The position numbers and the translations under genes are program-made. Of a stretch of DNA of 64,000 bases, positions 47,678 to 56,252 are shown piece by piece (position 1 is the first letter of the stretch; every line of letters starts with the position of its first letter). The notes beneath the pieces are model-generated. The model ran no database searches, was not told the origin of the DNA, and saw nothing but the letters and a program-made list of their open reading frames with translations. Source of the DNA: Cryobacterium suzukii (GTDB lineage: Bacteria; Actinomycetota; Actinomycetes; Actinomycetales; Microbacteriaceae); NCBI RefSeq assembly GCF_004403185.1, contig NZ_SOHJ01000004.1:310001-374000 (forward strand), in the 5' to 3' direction.

Positions 47678-48205
47678 CTAGAGAAGCCCCAGCGGGCGCG
47701 CGTCAGGGTCCACAAAAATTGCGCGCAAGTTGACGAGAGACATCGAGCAATAATGCGAAGCACGTACTGCAGAGTGAAAATTGCTCGCAGTAAACGTGAA
47801 TATTCCCACCGCCTGCTGGCCGATTGACAACTCTTCTGATCCACCATATTGCCCCTGAGAAATCACGCGGAGGGACGCGCCTACTTCGAGCTCTTCCACC
47901 CGGCTCGGAAACCGAACCGTCCCAGGCAAACCCTCTTCGCTCCGTACCGAACCGCCGAATTCAGCAGTGAAGTAGTGTTCGATGACATCGATGGAAGCCG
48001 CCTCAAACTCCCATTGGGGATCCCCGCCTCTGTCGGACCAAGTGACTCGGATCCAACCATTGTCCATCGAGTTCAGGAAGTAGACGTACTCGCCACCCGG
48101 GGGCTCAATTTCTACCTCCCCCGACTTCCCAACGCCAATCTCATGGCCAGATCGACCGACCCATTCGACGAAGTCAGAGTGAAAGTTGTTCAAGTTGATT
48201 GTCAT
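47678..48205 (-). CDS. TNT-antitoxin-like immunity protein, cognate to the TNT toxin
   Basis: 175 residues; ATG overlaps the stop of the TNT toxin gene at 48202 (ATGA), so it is translated together with it. FVEWVGRSGHEIGVGKSGE, YVYFLNSMDNGWIRVTWSDR, IEHYFTAEFGGSVRSEEG and the ending LVNLRAIFVDPDARPLGLL are the family blocks. It has the length expected of IFT (Rv3902c), the antitoxin of mycobacterial TNT. It protects the producing cell and its kin. Confidence 0.8.
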   Translation of the reverse strand: MTINLNNFHSDFVEWVGRSGHEIGVGKSGEVEIEPPGGEYVYFLNSMDNGWIRVTWSDRGGDPQWEFEAASIDVIEHYFTAEFGGSVRSEEGLPGTVRFPSRVEELEVGASLRVISQGQYGGSEELSIGQQAVGIFTFTASNFHSAVRASHYCSMSLVNLRAIFVDPDARPLGLL

Positions 48206-50637
48206 TTTAAGTACCCCCGCTCAAGCATGAGTTCCACTTTGACCTCAACGAAGTCCGAACGAGTTTTGTCCTCAGGCGCTTTTAGAAAGCGTACTTGGAG
48301 TGCGCCACCTTCGCGACCGAACGCGGGAGCGACACGCGAGATTTCAACTCTGATGCCGTCCGCCGACAATTTGGCTTGTGCATCAGGTGTGAAGGAGTAA
48401 CTGGAGTAAGGCTTGCGGAGTGAGCTGATGGGCAGCCCTCGCGCTTCGAACGTTGCCGGCCTGCCGTCCTCCACGAGACCTAGATACGCCCCATTGGTCT
48501 TTCCCACGCGATCGAAATGGCTGCCGTATTCCTCGATGAACTTGCTCGCGTCGGTGTAAGTGACCCGAGTTCCAGGCACGACGCCGTCAAAAGATGGATA
48601 ACGATCCCGATTTCTGTCTGCTTGCACATAGCGTTCGTCGTACTCGGCCTTAGTCATCGGAACGCCGTCCGCATGGCGCCCGTACGGTGTATCGGGGTCA
48701 CTCATAAGATCTCCAGTCTGCGCATTTAGGGAGCCATCGGAAAGCGTCGGATAAGTCTCCGACTGTCCATGCTTTGAGTAGGTCTGGCCATCACCGCCGT
48801 CTGAGCGCGGAATCTCCTGACCGGCTGGAGTCCGTTCCCAACCCGGTCCGAATGCGGCAGAAGAATCAACAGATCTCGCAGCAGAATGTGTAAGGTCCTC
48901 TGCATCTACCGGCCGACTTGCATCCGCTGCGCCGTCGGACGAAAGAGCCGCCTCGTCTCCCTCTATCCGGTCCAAGCTGGCAGCAGTATCGGCCTCCAGC
49001 TTGTCGAAGTCGGCACTGATGTCATCAGTCAGCTGATCGAATCGCTCATCGAGGTCGGCCTGAAGCGCGTCGAAACGCTCGTCGAGATCACCGACGCTGT
49101 TGCTCGGCGTGCCCGCTGAGGGCGCACCATCACCCGCGACAGACGCCAGGCCCGCGGGCCGAGCGCTCCCGCCCACACCGGACGCGTCAGCAGAAGACGG
49201 CGACAAACCCTGCGGCGACGCCGAATCCGCTGCCGAGATCAGGCCGGTGTCGAGAGATTGGGAAACCGGCGCATCCGCTTGGCCGTAAGACCCAGCCGGA
49301 GCTTCCGCATCAAAGCTGCTCCCGCTCGGCTGCGAACCCGTGACGCTACCTGCATCACTGGTTGAAGCGTGGCTGACGGCCGGGGCCGCATCGACACCCG
49401 GCACAGCCGAGTCCGCCGCAGCAGACGGGGACACGGAGACAGACGCCAGCACACGCTCCCGACCTGCGTCGGCTGGAACGTCACTGTCAGCACTCGTCGG
49501 GAGGCGGTCAGAATTACCAGCCGCACCCGTGGGCGACACCACATCATCGTGCGTCACGCGCGGCGCATCCGCATCCGCATCGACATCGGCGTCGGCGCCT
49601 ACGGAACGACGCCCAGAATCACCAGCAGCCGCAGCCGGCGGCATCGCCTCGGACCCCTGCACCCGGGGAGCGTCGACATCCACTCGAGGAGCAACACCAC
49701 CAGCACCCGACGAAATCGCCGCCGAACCAGCAACCTGCGGACCATCAACCGTGCCCACATTCGCCGGCCCACCCACAGCAGCACCAACCGGAGCCGTACC
49801 CGGAACAGCCGGGGCAGTCACGGCGCCCGGCGACGTCGACGTTCCCGACCCCGCAGAAGTACCGGCCGCCACAGCACCGCCACGACCCCGCCGAGTGAAC
49901 GCCGCAGCACCACCACCAACAGCACCACCAGCGACAGCACCAATGACAATCGCCTGCGGATTAAACGACCCCTCCGCGATCAGGGACGACACCCCACCCT
50001 CAATGCCACCACCCATCGCATTCGACACGACCTGCACACCAAAACCATCAACCCGCCGACCCAACCGGGCAGCAATACCAACCGCACCTCCCACAACACC
50101 GCCACCGATCACGGCACCAGCACCCGCGGCGAACACGTTCGACCCGAGACCGTTGAATCCGGCCTCGGTACCCGCCGCACCCACGCCGGCCGAAATGCCC
50201 GCAGTGAACGCCGCCAACGCCAAGCTGATACCGACCGTCGCCGCGATCTCCAACGCCAACTGGCCAAGCATCTTCCACACCTCAGCGTGGGCACTCTCCA
50301 CATCCCCGGCATACTCCGTGCACGACTCCGACAACGACCGAGCCTCCGTCGCCAACGCCCGCACCTCAGACGCCAACCCCGACACCATCGCCGAAATACC
50401 AGCAACCTCCACCGACTCAGCCGAAGCCAACGGCTGATCCGCACGGTCAATCTCCGTCGCCAACGCCGTCAAATAATCAGCTATCGTCGTCCACGCACCA
50501 CTGGCACTATTGAGCTTGCCCACATCAGCATTCGGCCACACATTACCGACAAAATCCTTGATATATTCCCACGCCGCCATGTCCGGAGTGGCCGACGGGT
50601 CACCGCCAAACGCCGACGGAGGCACTTTCTGCGCCAC
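48202..50637 (-). CDS. Polymorphic toxin lacking its N-terminal targeting domain, C-terminal TNT NADase
   Basis: 811 residues from GTG 50637. The first ~120 residues of the intact toxin (WXG-like targeting part) are missing: MAQKV joins directly to PPSAFGGDPSATPDMAAWEY. A helical/Gly-rich middle (with 62 residues fewer than the copy at 54236) and an Ala/Ser/Asp linker lead to a C-terminal TNT domain: SHFDRVGKTNGAYLGL, FEARGLPISSL, VAPAFGREGGALQVRF. Arg, Tyr and Gln of the NADase site are present. It is intact as a reading frame but probably not exportable. Confidence 0.85.
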   Translation of the reverse strand: MAQKVPPSAFGGDPSATPDMAAWEYIKDFVGNVWPNADVGKLNSASGAWTTIADYLTALATEIDRADQPLASAESVEVAGISAMVSGLASEVRALATEARSLSESCTEYAGDVESAHAEVWKMLGQLALEIAATVGISLALAAFTAGISAGVGAAGTEAGFNGLGSNVFAAGAGAVIGGGVVGGAVGIAARLGRRVDGFGVQVVSNAMGGGIEGGVSSLIAEGSFNPQAIVIGAVAGGAVGGGAAAFTRRGRGGAVAAGTSAGSGTSTSPGAVTAPAVPGTAPVGAAVGGPANVGTVDGPQVAGSAAISSGAGGVAPRVDVDAPRVQGSEAMPPAAAAGDSGRRSVGADADVDADADAPRVTHDDVVSPTGAAGNSDRLPTSADSDVPADAGRERVLASVSVSPSAAADSAVPGVDAAPAVSHASTSDAGSVTGSQPSGSSFDAEAPAGSYGQADAPVSQSLDTGLISAADSASPQGLSPSSADASGVGGSARPAGLASVAGDGAPSAGTPSNSVGDLDERFDALQADLDERFDQLTDDISADFDKLEADTAASLDRIEGDEAALSSDGAADASRPVDAEDLTHSAARSVDSSAAFGPGWERTPAGQEIPRSDGGDGQTYSKHGQSETYPTLSDGSLNAQTGDLMSDPDTPYGRHADGVPMTKAEYDERYVQADRNRDRYPSFDGVVPGTRVTYTDASKFIEEYGSHFDRVGKTNGAYLGLVEDGRPATFEARGLPISSLRKPYSSYSFTPDAQAKLSADGIRVEISRVAPAFGREGGALQVRFLKAPEDKTRSDFVEVKVELMLERGYLK

Positions 50638-50671
50638 CGCAACAAGCGAACGTTCTTTTAGCGTCTAAACA

Positions 50672-51163
50672 TTACGGCTGGGACTGACCTCGTTCGGCGA
50701 GTAACGCCCGCCCTTCAGCCAACCGCAACTTCAACCATTCCGGCTGTTTGTCCTCATCGCGAGGAAACTTCTCCTCATCGACTACATAGCCGACGGGATC
50801 AATGCCGCCCATGCCAAAGTCTGCTTCGTTGTCATAGTTGTACTCGACCGTCGCCGCACCGGCCGCCTGAACGACGACGCGGATGCTGAACCACGTGCCC
50901 GCACCCGGGCGATAACACGCCAATCGGAGCGCCTCGAGTGCGCCAAAGAGCTCATCCGGCTCATCGGGCCCATTCACTCTTCCCTCGGCCTCTTCGAACT
51001 CGCCGTTCGGATTGAACGCCTTCACGTCAGAGCGCGATACAGGATCCGTCACACTCGCGTTGTACTCGATACGCTCGTCGCCCTCGACCATCATTCCAAG
51101 AAGGATTCTTGCTACGGCTTCAAACGCCTCCCGCTCCGGCACGAGCCCCGTCAGGTCAGACAT
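50672..51163 (-). CDS. YezG-like (DUF600) immunity protein of the nuclease toxin
   Basis: 163 residues from ATG 51163, overlapping the toxin stop by 8 nt. ATVEYNYDNEADFGM, then PVGYVVDEEKFPRDEDKQP, is the YezG signature (YxYDN...DF...W/Y...EEKFPRD). YezG-type proteins neutralise secreted non-specific nucleases of Firmicutes type VII systems. It is acidic, suited to blocking a DNA-binding surface. Confidence 0.85.
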   Translation of the reverse strand: MSDLTGLVPEREAFEAVARILLGMMVEGDERIEYNASVTDPVSRSDVKAFNPNGEFEEAEGRVNGPDEPDELFGALEALRLACYRPGAGTWFSIRVVVQAAGAATVEYNYDNEADFGMGGIDPVGYVVDEEKFPRDEDKQPEWLKLRLAEGRALLAERGQSQP

Positions 51164-54100
51164 TCTTGAACCGCGCAAGAACTGCTCGTTGTCCGTCGAT
51201 CGAGTATTTCACCGCAAACATGTCGGGCACCGTGCCTCCAGCTGAATATGTGGGTCGTATATCGACCATGATCTTGGTATTCGGGTCAACATTTAGCAGC
51301 CCTCGCCACGTGTTCTCGAGATTGAAATAGGTATTGCCCCGACCGCGATTGATCTCCGTGAGCATCGCGGCCATGTTGGTGACCTCACCACCACCACCGT
51401 AACTGTTCGCAAACAAGTGGCCACCATCGTAATCCGCCCCCGCGTCGTTCCCCACACGAGACTGCACCGACTGCGACCGATCCGCATCACCCAACGCCAA
51501 ATGATCCGTATGCGCCAAAACCGTGCGCCCCAGATCATCCGTCTCAAACACATGAGCATAACTGGCACCCTCAGCAGCACCACCCACATCCGGATGCACC
51601 ACATACGTCGTGTTCGGCTGGGGCGTCATCAAATCCGCATTCAAACTACCCGTACCGCCATACCGTGTCTCCACATACGACACCGACCCCTGCGCATCCG
51701 TAAAGAAGTCACCACGACCGTCGACGTGATAGACGGTGTCCGGCAGCAGGTCCGTACGCGACGCGAACGACGTTCTGCTGCCCGGCATGTCTGCTCCCGT
51801 GACGGCAACCTCATGAACGAAGGTCGGCCGCGGGTAGTCTCGCGGAGTCGGAAGCGCATCCGCTGGCCCCGAACTCGCGGTTGCCGGTGCATCGGAACCG
51901 GCTGGCTCGCCGGCATCCGCTGCACTGTCGGGAGCCGGAGCTGTTTCGACCGCTTCCGCGCGGTCAACACTCGCGGTCGCATCGGCGTCGAGCTTGTCGA
52001 AGTCGGCATTGACGTCATCAGCCAGTTGGTCGAATCGCTTACCAAGATCGGCCTGCAGGGCATCGAAACGCTCGTCGAGATCACTGGCACTGTTGGTCGG
52101 CGTGCCAGTTGAGGGCGCTCCGTCACCCGAGACAGTCGCGATGCCCGAAGGTCGTGCGCCATCGCCCACAGCAGAGGACTGCGACAGTCCCTGCGGCGGC
52201 GCCGCATCCACTGCCGAGGTCATGCCGTTGTTGGGAGCCTGGGAAACCGGCGCCTGGCCGGCGCCGCGACCGGCAGGCATCGCATCCGCTTGGCCGATCG
52301 CGCCAGCAGGAGCGGCTGCATCAGTGCTGCTGCCGTCTGGCTGCGAACCGGTAACGCTGCCGTCGACCGCTGCATCACTGGTTGAGGCGTGGCTGACGGC
52401 CGGCGGCGCATCGACAGCCGACACAGCGGAGCCTGCCGCAGCAGACGGGGATACGGAGACCGACGCGAGCATGCGCTCCCGGCCCGCGTCGCGAGGCGCA
52501 TTAGCGTCGGCGTCCGTCGGGAGGCGGTCAGAGCTGCCGGCAGCACCCGCAACCGGAGGCACTGAGTCCCCGTGCCTGACGCTCGGCGCATCGGCATCGA
52601 CATCTAATGGGAGACGGTCAGAACTACCAGGCTCGCCCGACGTCGGTACGACATCATCGTTCGCACGGGGCGCGTCAATGTCTGGGCGAACGACTGGGCC
52701 CGCAGCCGCAGCCGGCGGCATCGCCTCGGAGCCCTGCACGCGGGGAGCGTCGACATCCACTCGTGGAGCAACACCACCAGCACCCGACGAACTCGCCGCC
52801 GAACCAGCAACCTGCGGACCATCAACCGTGCCCACATTCGCCGGCCCACCCACAGCAGCACCAACGGGAGCAGCACCCGGAACAGCCGGGGCAGTCACGG
52901 TGCCCGGCGACGTCGACGTTCCCGACCCCGCAGAAGTACCGGCCGCCACAGCACCGCCACGACCCCGCCGCGTGAACACCGCAGCCCCACCACCAACAGC
53001 ACCACCAGCAACAGCACCAATGACAATCGCCTGCGGATTAAACGACCCCTCAGTAATCAGAGACGACACCCCACCCTCGATGCCACCGCCCGCCGCATTC
53101 GACACGGCCTGCACACCGAAACCATCAACCCGCCGACCCAACCGGGCAGCGATACCGACCGCACCGCCCACAACACCGCCACCGATCACGGCACCAGCAC
53201 CCGCCGCAAACACATTCGACCCGAGACCATTGAAACCCGCCTCAGTACCCGTCGCCGCCACCGTGCTCGACACAATGTCACGCCCCAACGGATTACCCAC
53301 AATGCGCACGGCAATACCGGCAACCCGACTCTGCACCGCGAAAAGCCGCACCGTGATCCGGCCAGCCGTCGCCGACACCCGACTGATGATCGACACCACC
53401 CGGCCACCGACCACCGCAACCCGAACCGCCAACGCCGCCGCACCCACGCCCGCTGAAATACCCGCGGTGAACGCCGCCAACGCCAGGCTGATGCCCACCG
53501 TCGCCGCGATCTCCACCGCCAACTGGCCGAGCATCTTCCACACCTCAGCGTGGGCACTCTCCACATCCCCGGCATACTCCGTGCACGACTCCGACACCGA
53601 ACGAGCCTCCGTCGCCAACGCCCGCATCTCGGTCGCCAACCCCGACACCATCGTCGTAATACCAGCAACTTCCACCGACTCAGCAGACGCCAACGGCTGA
53701 TCCGCACGATCAATCTCCGTCGCCAACGCCGTCAAATCATCAGCGATCGTCGTCCACGCACCACTGGCACTCTTCAGCTTGCCAACGTCAGCATTCGGCC
53801 ACACATTGCCGACAAAATCCTTGATATATTCCCACGCCGCCATGTCCGGAGTGGCCGCCGGGTCGCCGCCGAACGCCGACGGCGGCAGCCCCAAGCCCGC
53901 ATCAAGCTGGCCGGATCGCACGGTGAAGCCCGCGGACACAGCCGTGTTGCCCGCCGAGGACTGTTCGGCTTGGTGGTGCATCTGACCGGTCTGCATGACC
54001 CCGCGGTCGAGGCCGCGCAGCCGGCCCGCCGCCAAACGCACAGCTTCGATCACCTGGGCGGCACTGGAGTCATAACCCTGCGCCCAGCCCTCACCACCCG

Positions 54101-54236
54101 GATCGTCACCAGCCATGCTCGCGAACGGCCGCAACGACCCGACAGCGCTCGACGCAACACGCACCGCCGAAGTCGAACAACTGTCGAGCAGGTCCGCCGC
54201 CGTCACATAGTCATACGGATCAACCCGAACACTCAT
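51156..54236 (-). CDS. Type VII-secreted polymorphic toxin with C-terminal non-specific nuclease
   Basis: 1,026 residues from ATG 54236. Residues 1-100 (VDPYDYVTAADLLDSC, GEGWAQGYDSSAAQVIEA) are a helical WXG100-like targeting region. About 100-450 are helices and Gly/Ala-rich segments (GAGAVIGGGVVGGAVGIA). About 450-830 are a low-complexity Ala/Ser/Asp/Pro linker ending DYPRPTF. The last ~150 form an Endonuclease_NS_2-type nuclease with NDAGADYDGGHLFANSYGGG (DGGH in place of DRGH, then Asn) and AMLTEINRGRGNTYFNLEN. It is the only complete toxin of the array, behind three WXG100 genes. Confidence 0.87.
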   Translation of the reverse strand: MSVRVDPYDYVTAADLLDSCSTSAVRVASSAVGSLRPFASMAGDDPGGEGWAQGYDSSAAQVIEAVRLAAGRLRGLDRGVMQTGQMHHQAEQSSAGNTAVSAGFTVRSGQLDAGLGLPPSAFGGDPAATPDMAAWEYIKDFVGNVWPNADVGKLKSASGAWTTIADDLTALATEIDRADQPLASAESVEVAGITTMVSGLATEMRALATEARSVSESCTEYAGDVESAHAEVWKMLGQLAVEIAATVGISLALAAFTAGISAGVGAAALAVRVAVVGGRVVSIISRVSATAGRITVRLFAVQSRVAGIAVRIVGNPLGRDIVSSTVAATGTEAGFNGLGSNVFAAGAGAVIGGGVVGGAVGIAARLGRRVDGFGVQAVSNAAGGGIEGGVSSLITEGSFNPQAIVIGAVAGGAVGGGAAVFTRRGRGGAVAAGTSAGSGTSTSPGTVTAPAVPGAAPVGAAVGGPANVGTVDGPQVAGSAASSSGAGGVAPRVDVDAPRVQGSEAMPPAAAAGPVVRPDIDAPRANDDVVPTSGEPGSSDRLPLDVDADAPSVRHGDSVPPVAGAAGSSDRLPTDADANAPRDAGRERMLASVSVSPSAAAGSAVSAVDAPPAVSHASTSDAAVDGSVTGSQPDGSSTDAAAPAGAIGQADAMPAGRGAGQAPVSQAPNNGMTSAVDAAPPQGLSQSSAVGDGARPSGIATVSGDGAPSTGTPTNSASDLDERFDALQADLGKRFDQLADDVNADFDKLDADATASVDRAEAVETAPAPDSAADAGEPAGSDAPATASSGPADALPTPRDYPRPTFVHEVAVTGADMPGSRTSFASRTDLLPDTVYHVDGRGDFFTDAQGSVSYVETRYGGTGSLNADLMTPQPNTTYVVHPDVGGAAEGASYAHVFETDDLGRTVLAHTDHLALGDADRSQSVQSRVGNDAGADYDGGHLFANSYGGGGEVTNMAAMLTEINRGRGNTYFNLENTWRGLLNVDPNTKIMVDIRPTYSAGGTVPDMFAVKYSIDGQRAVLARFKNV

Positions 54237-54238
54237 CG

Positions 54239-54529
54239 CTACCCCGCCCACGTGATCGACGCCGACGACTGAGCCGCCTCATAATTCGAAGCCGCTTCCC
54301 CCGCCCACGCCTGCAAATCAACAGCACCCGCGTGCATCACCGCAGCCCCAGCCGACCACACCGACACCTTCTGCAAAAACTCCACCGACGCCGCACCACT
54401 CCACGCCGCAGTCGCCTGACCCGACGCCCCCTCGGCATGACCTTGCAACACAGCGCAGTACTCGGCCAAATCAGCCAACGCCTGCTCCACAGCACGAATC
54501 TGCGCCGCATCGTGACGCTGCACACTCAC
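54239..54529 (-). CDS. WXG100-family protein, toxin-adjacent partner
   Basis: 96 residues, helical hairpin with the central turn TAAWSGAASVEF (WxG). Its ATG overlaps the preceding WXG100 gene (ATGA) and its stop is 2 nt from the toxin ATG, so it probably pairs with the toxin N-terminus for export. A 3' fragment of a second copy lies at 43409. Confidence 0.85.
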   Translation of the reverse strand: MSVQRHDAAQIRAVEQALADLAEYCAVLQGHAEGASGQATAAWSGAASVEFLQKVSVWSAGAAVMHAGAVDLQAWAGEAASNYEAAQSSASITWAG

Positions 54530-54861
54530 GACCGACCACCGGAACGAATATCGCCCACTGCAATCGTCGACGTGCGCGTCTGACTGGTCAGCTGCGCCTC
54601 CAACGTCTCATAGCTGCCCTCGGCCAGGTTCAACCGCAACGCGATATCCGCCAACGCCGCCCGCGTCGTCGCCGCAGACTGCAACCACAACTGCCAGCCG
54701 CCACCAAACGCCGCGGCAGCCTCACCGTCCCAGGAATTACCCACCACACCGTTGACCACGGCGCTCACCTGAGACACCCGTGCGTCAAAATCCGCCAACG
54801 CAGCAGAAATCGACGCCGCCGAATACCCCAGCGCCGGAGTGCTCACTCTGAACTGTGCCAT
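54526..54861 (-). CDS. WXG100-family protein
   Basis: 111 residues from ATG 54861. The helical hairpin turns at VVGNSWDGEAAAAF (WxG), followed by GGWQLWLQSAATTRAALADI. It ends in a flexible tail with Thr/Ser. It is likely a chaperone or co-substrate of the secretion system, coupled to the next WXG100 gene. Confidence 0.88.
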   Translation of the reverse strand: MAQFRVSTPALGYSAASISAALADFDARVSQVSAVVNGVVGNSWDGEAAAAFGGGWQLWLQSAATTRAALADIALRLNLAEGSYETLEAQLTSQTRTSTIAVGDIRSGGRS

Positions 54862-54956
54862 CGCCCCTCCATCAACGGTTCGTCCGCACCGCGCCACAGC
54901 GGCACGGATGCATGCTTCGAACGCCGCACCTGCGGCCCCCGATCAAGCGCGAAACG

Positions 54957-55250
54957 TTACGCGCGGAACGTGTTCGCGATGTTGCTCTCCGACTCTTCGT
55001 AGGCGAGAGCCGCCTTCGAAAGCTGGTCGGAGATTCCATTGAGCGATTCCTTGAGCTGCAGGCCGGCAGCATCCCACTGCTCGTACAGCTCATTGAAGCT
55101 CTGCGACGCAGCGCCGCCCCACTCACCCGACACCAAACCGCCCACGAGCGACTTCAAGTTCGACAACTGCGACTCAATCGACTGCGCGCCAGAAGCGAGC
55201 TGATTGGCAACGCCAGAAAGTGATTCCGACGTGACTGTAATTTCTGCCAT
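54957..55250 (-). CDS. WXG100-family protein, EsxA-like
   Basis: 97 residues from ATG 55250. The turn LVSGEWGGAASQSF carries WxG and the C-terminus YEESESNIANTF contains the YxxxE-like export signal. Length and pattern are those of EsxA. It is the first gene after the palindrome at 55380 and presumably the main secreted WXG100 protein. Confidence 0.92.
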   Translation of the reverse strand: MAEITVTSESLSGVANQLASGAQSIESQLSNLKSLVGGLVSGEWGGAASQSFNELYEQWDAAGLQLKESLNGISDQLSKAALAYEESESNIANTFRA

Positions 55251-55379
55251 GATCATGACCCCCGCGTTGATACCCCCGCGCCCCCTCTTGAGGCGGTAGA
55301 CCGTATCTCCCATTTCTAACCTACGGACACACCAACCGCAAACGACAGGGGCCAGTAGACAGGCGAATTCGCCAAGTCA

Positions 55380-55396
55380 TGCCACAAGTTGTGGCA
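55380..55396. promoter_or_regulatory. Palindrome upstream of the WXG100-toxin genes
   Basis: TGCCACAAGTTGTGGCA is a perfect palindrome with 8-bp arms, 130 bp before the EsxA-like start and beyond the 3' end of the gene at 55512. TAGGTT (minus strand, 55323-55318) is a -10 candidate downstream of it. It suits an operator for the toxin operon or a terminator for the upstream gene. Confidence 0.45.
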
Positions 55397-55511
55397 ATCC
55401 CATCAATCTGGCCGATTCAGTCGCCATCCGATTGAGACGAGGATTTCTCGGAGCACGCACACCTGCCGAACAAACCGATACATCTCATCTGATCAGGTGA
55501 AAGTCGAACGG

Positions 55512-55988
55512 TCAGTTGCCGGGCGGTAGAACAAAACCAGAGTCGGGCATTTCATCAAAGTTGGGACCCCAGCTGTCATCCAACAGGTTAGATTTTGGTA
55601 CCCCGCCCGTACCTTCAACAGCTTCGCCTGAGAGAATTGCGTCCTCGGGATCGGCCGGGTCGTAGTACACGATGAGGTCCGGCAGGTAGCGCAGGGTGAC
55701 ACCGATGTTGATTTGTCCTCCGAGCACGCTGTGCGATTCACCGCCGGCCGTGTACTCGTAGCGCACGTACTTGCGCGTCAGGCCTCTGCGTCCCTTCTTA
55801 TCGACGATCTCCACCGGATGCCCGACCTCCGTCACGTTGTAGCCGGTGATCCGGTCGGATCTCGCACCCTCAACGATTCCCGGTACGACCGCAAATGCGA
55901 CGACACCACCGATCAAGCCCACGACGATAGCTGTGCTGATCAACCGACGCTTCAGCGTCTTCTTTTGTACGGGCCGTTCTTCAGTCAT
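55512..55988 (-). CDS. Membrane-anchored DUF3592-like protein
   Basis: 158 residues from ATG 55988. One N-terminal membrane helix (LISTAIVVGLIGGVVAFAVV) is followed by a beta-rich domain with YVRYEYTAGGESHSVLGG and LPDLIVYYDPADPEDAILSG, the DUF3592 pattern. The function is unknown. It lies between the secretion genes and the WXG100 genes. Confidence 0.72.
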   Translation of the reverse strand: MTEERPVQKKTLKRRLISTAIVVGLIGGVVAFAVVPGIVEGARSDRITGYNVTEVGHPVEIVDKKGRRGLTRKYVRYEYTAGGESHSVLGGQINIGVTLRYLPDLIVYYDPADPEDAILSGEAVEGTGGVPKSNLLDDSWGPNFDEMPDSGFVLPPGN

Positions 55989-56028
55989 CACAGATCTCAT
56001 TTCTCAATCCCAGCGGTCTCCCGCTCCT

Positions 56029-56230
56029 TCACAATTTCGCCTGAAAGCGCGCGACGGCATTCGGGGCGAGCATGTCGCCAATGATCGACTCGATCGGCCG
56101 GGTGGCGTACTAGGCCATCGGGCATCTCTCGCGTGCGCGAGGATGCAACCATCTAGAAATGCCACTGCACTCCCTTTCGCAATCGCGTGCTACTCAAGAG
56201 TGCAGCTGTCCCATCGACTCCCAAATTACC
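56029..56230 (-). pseudogene. Collapsed remnant of two immunity genes
   Basis: On the minus strand 56120-56230 resembles the start and upstream region of the immunity gene at 41916 (FLDGCILAHARDARW against LLDGRIIAHAQDARW). 56029-56110 resembles the end of the one at 40391 (YATRPIESIIGDMLAPNA against YATRPTGAIIADMLAPDA). The TNT gene that separates them at 40.9-41.9 kb is missing here. So a whole immunity-toxin-immunity segment was copied or lost, leaving only its ends. Confidence 0.75.
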
Positions 56231-56252
56231 TCGAGCGCATGACGTGCCGCTG

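Noticed and set aside
51994..53700. Long open frame on the plus strand opposite the nuclease toxin gene (and similar ones at 49340-50661)
   Set aside because: Its translation is Ala/Thr/Pro-rich without domains and mirrors the codon pattern of the real minus-strand gene; high GC removes stops from the opposite frame.
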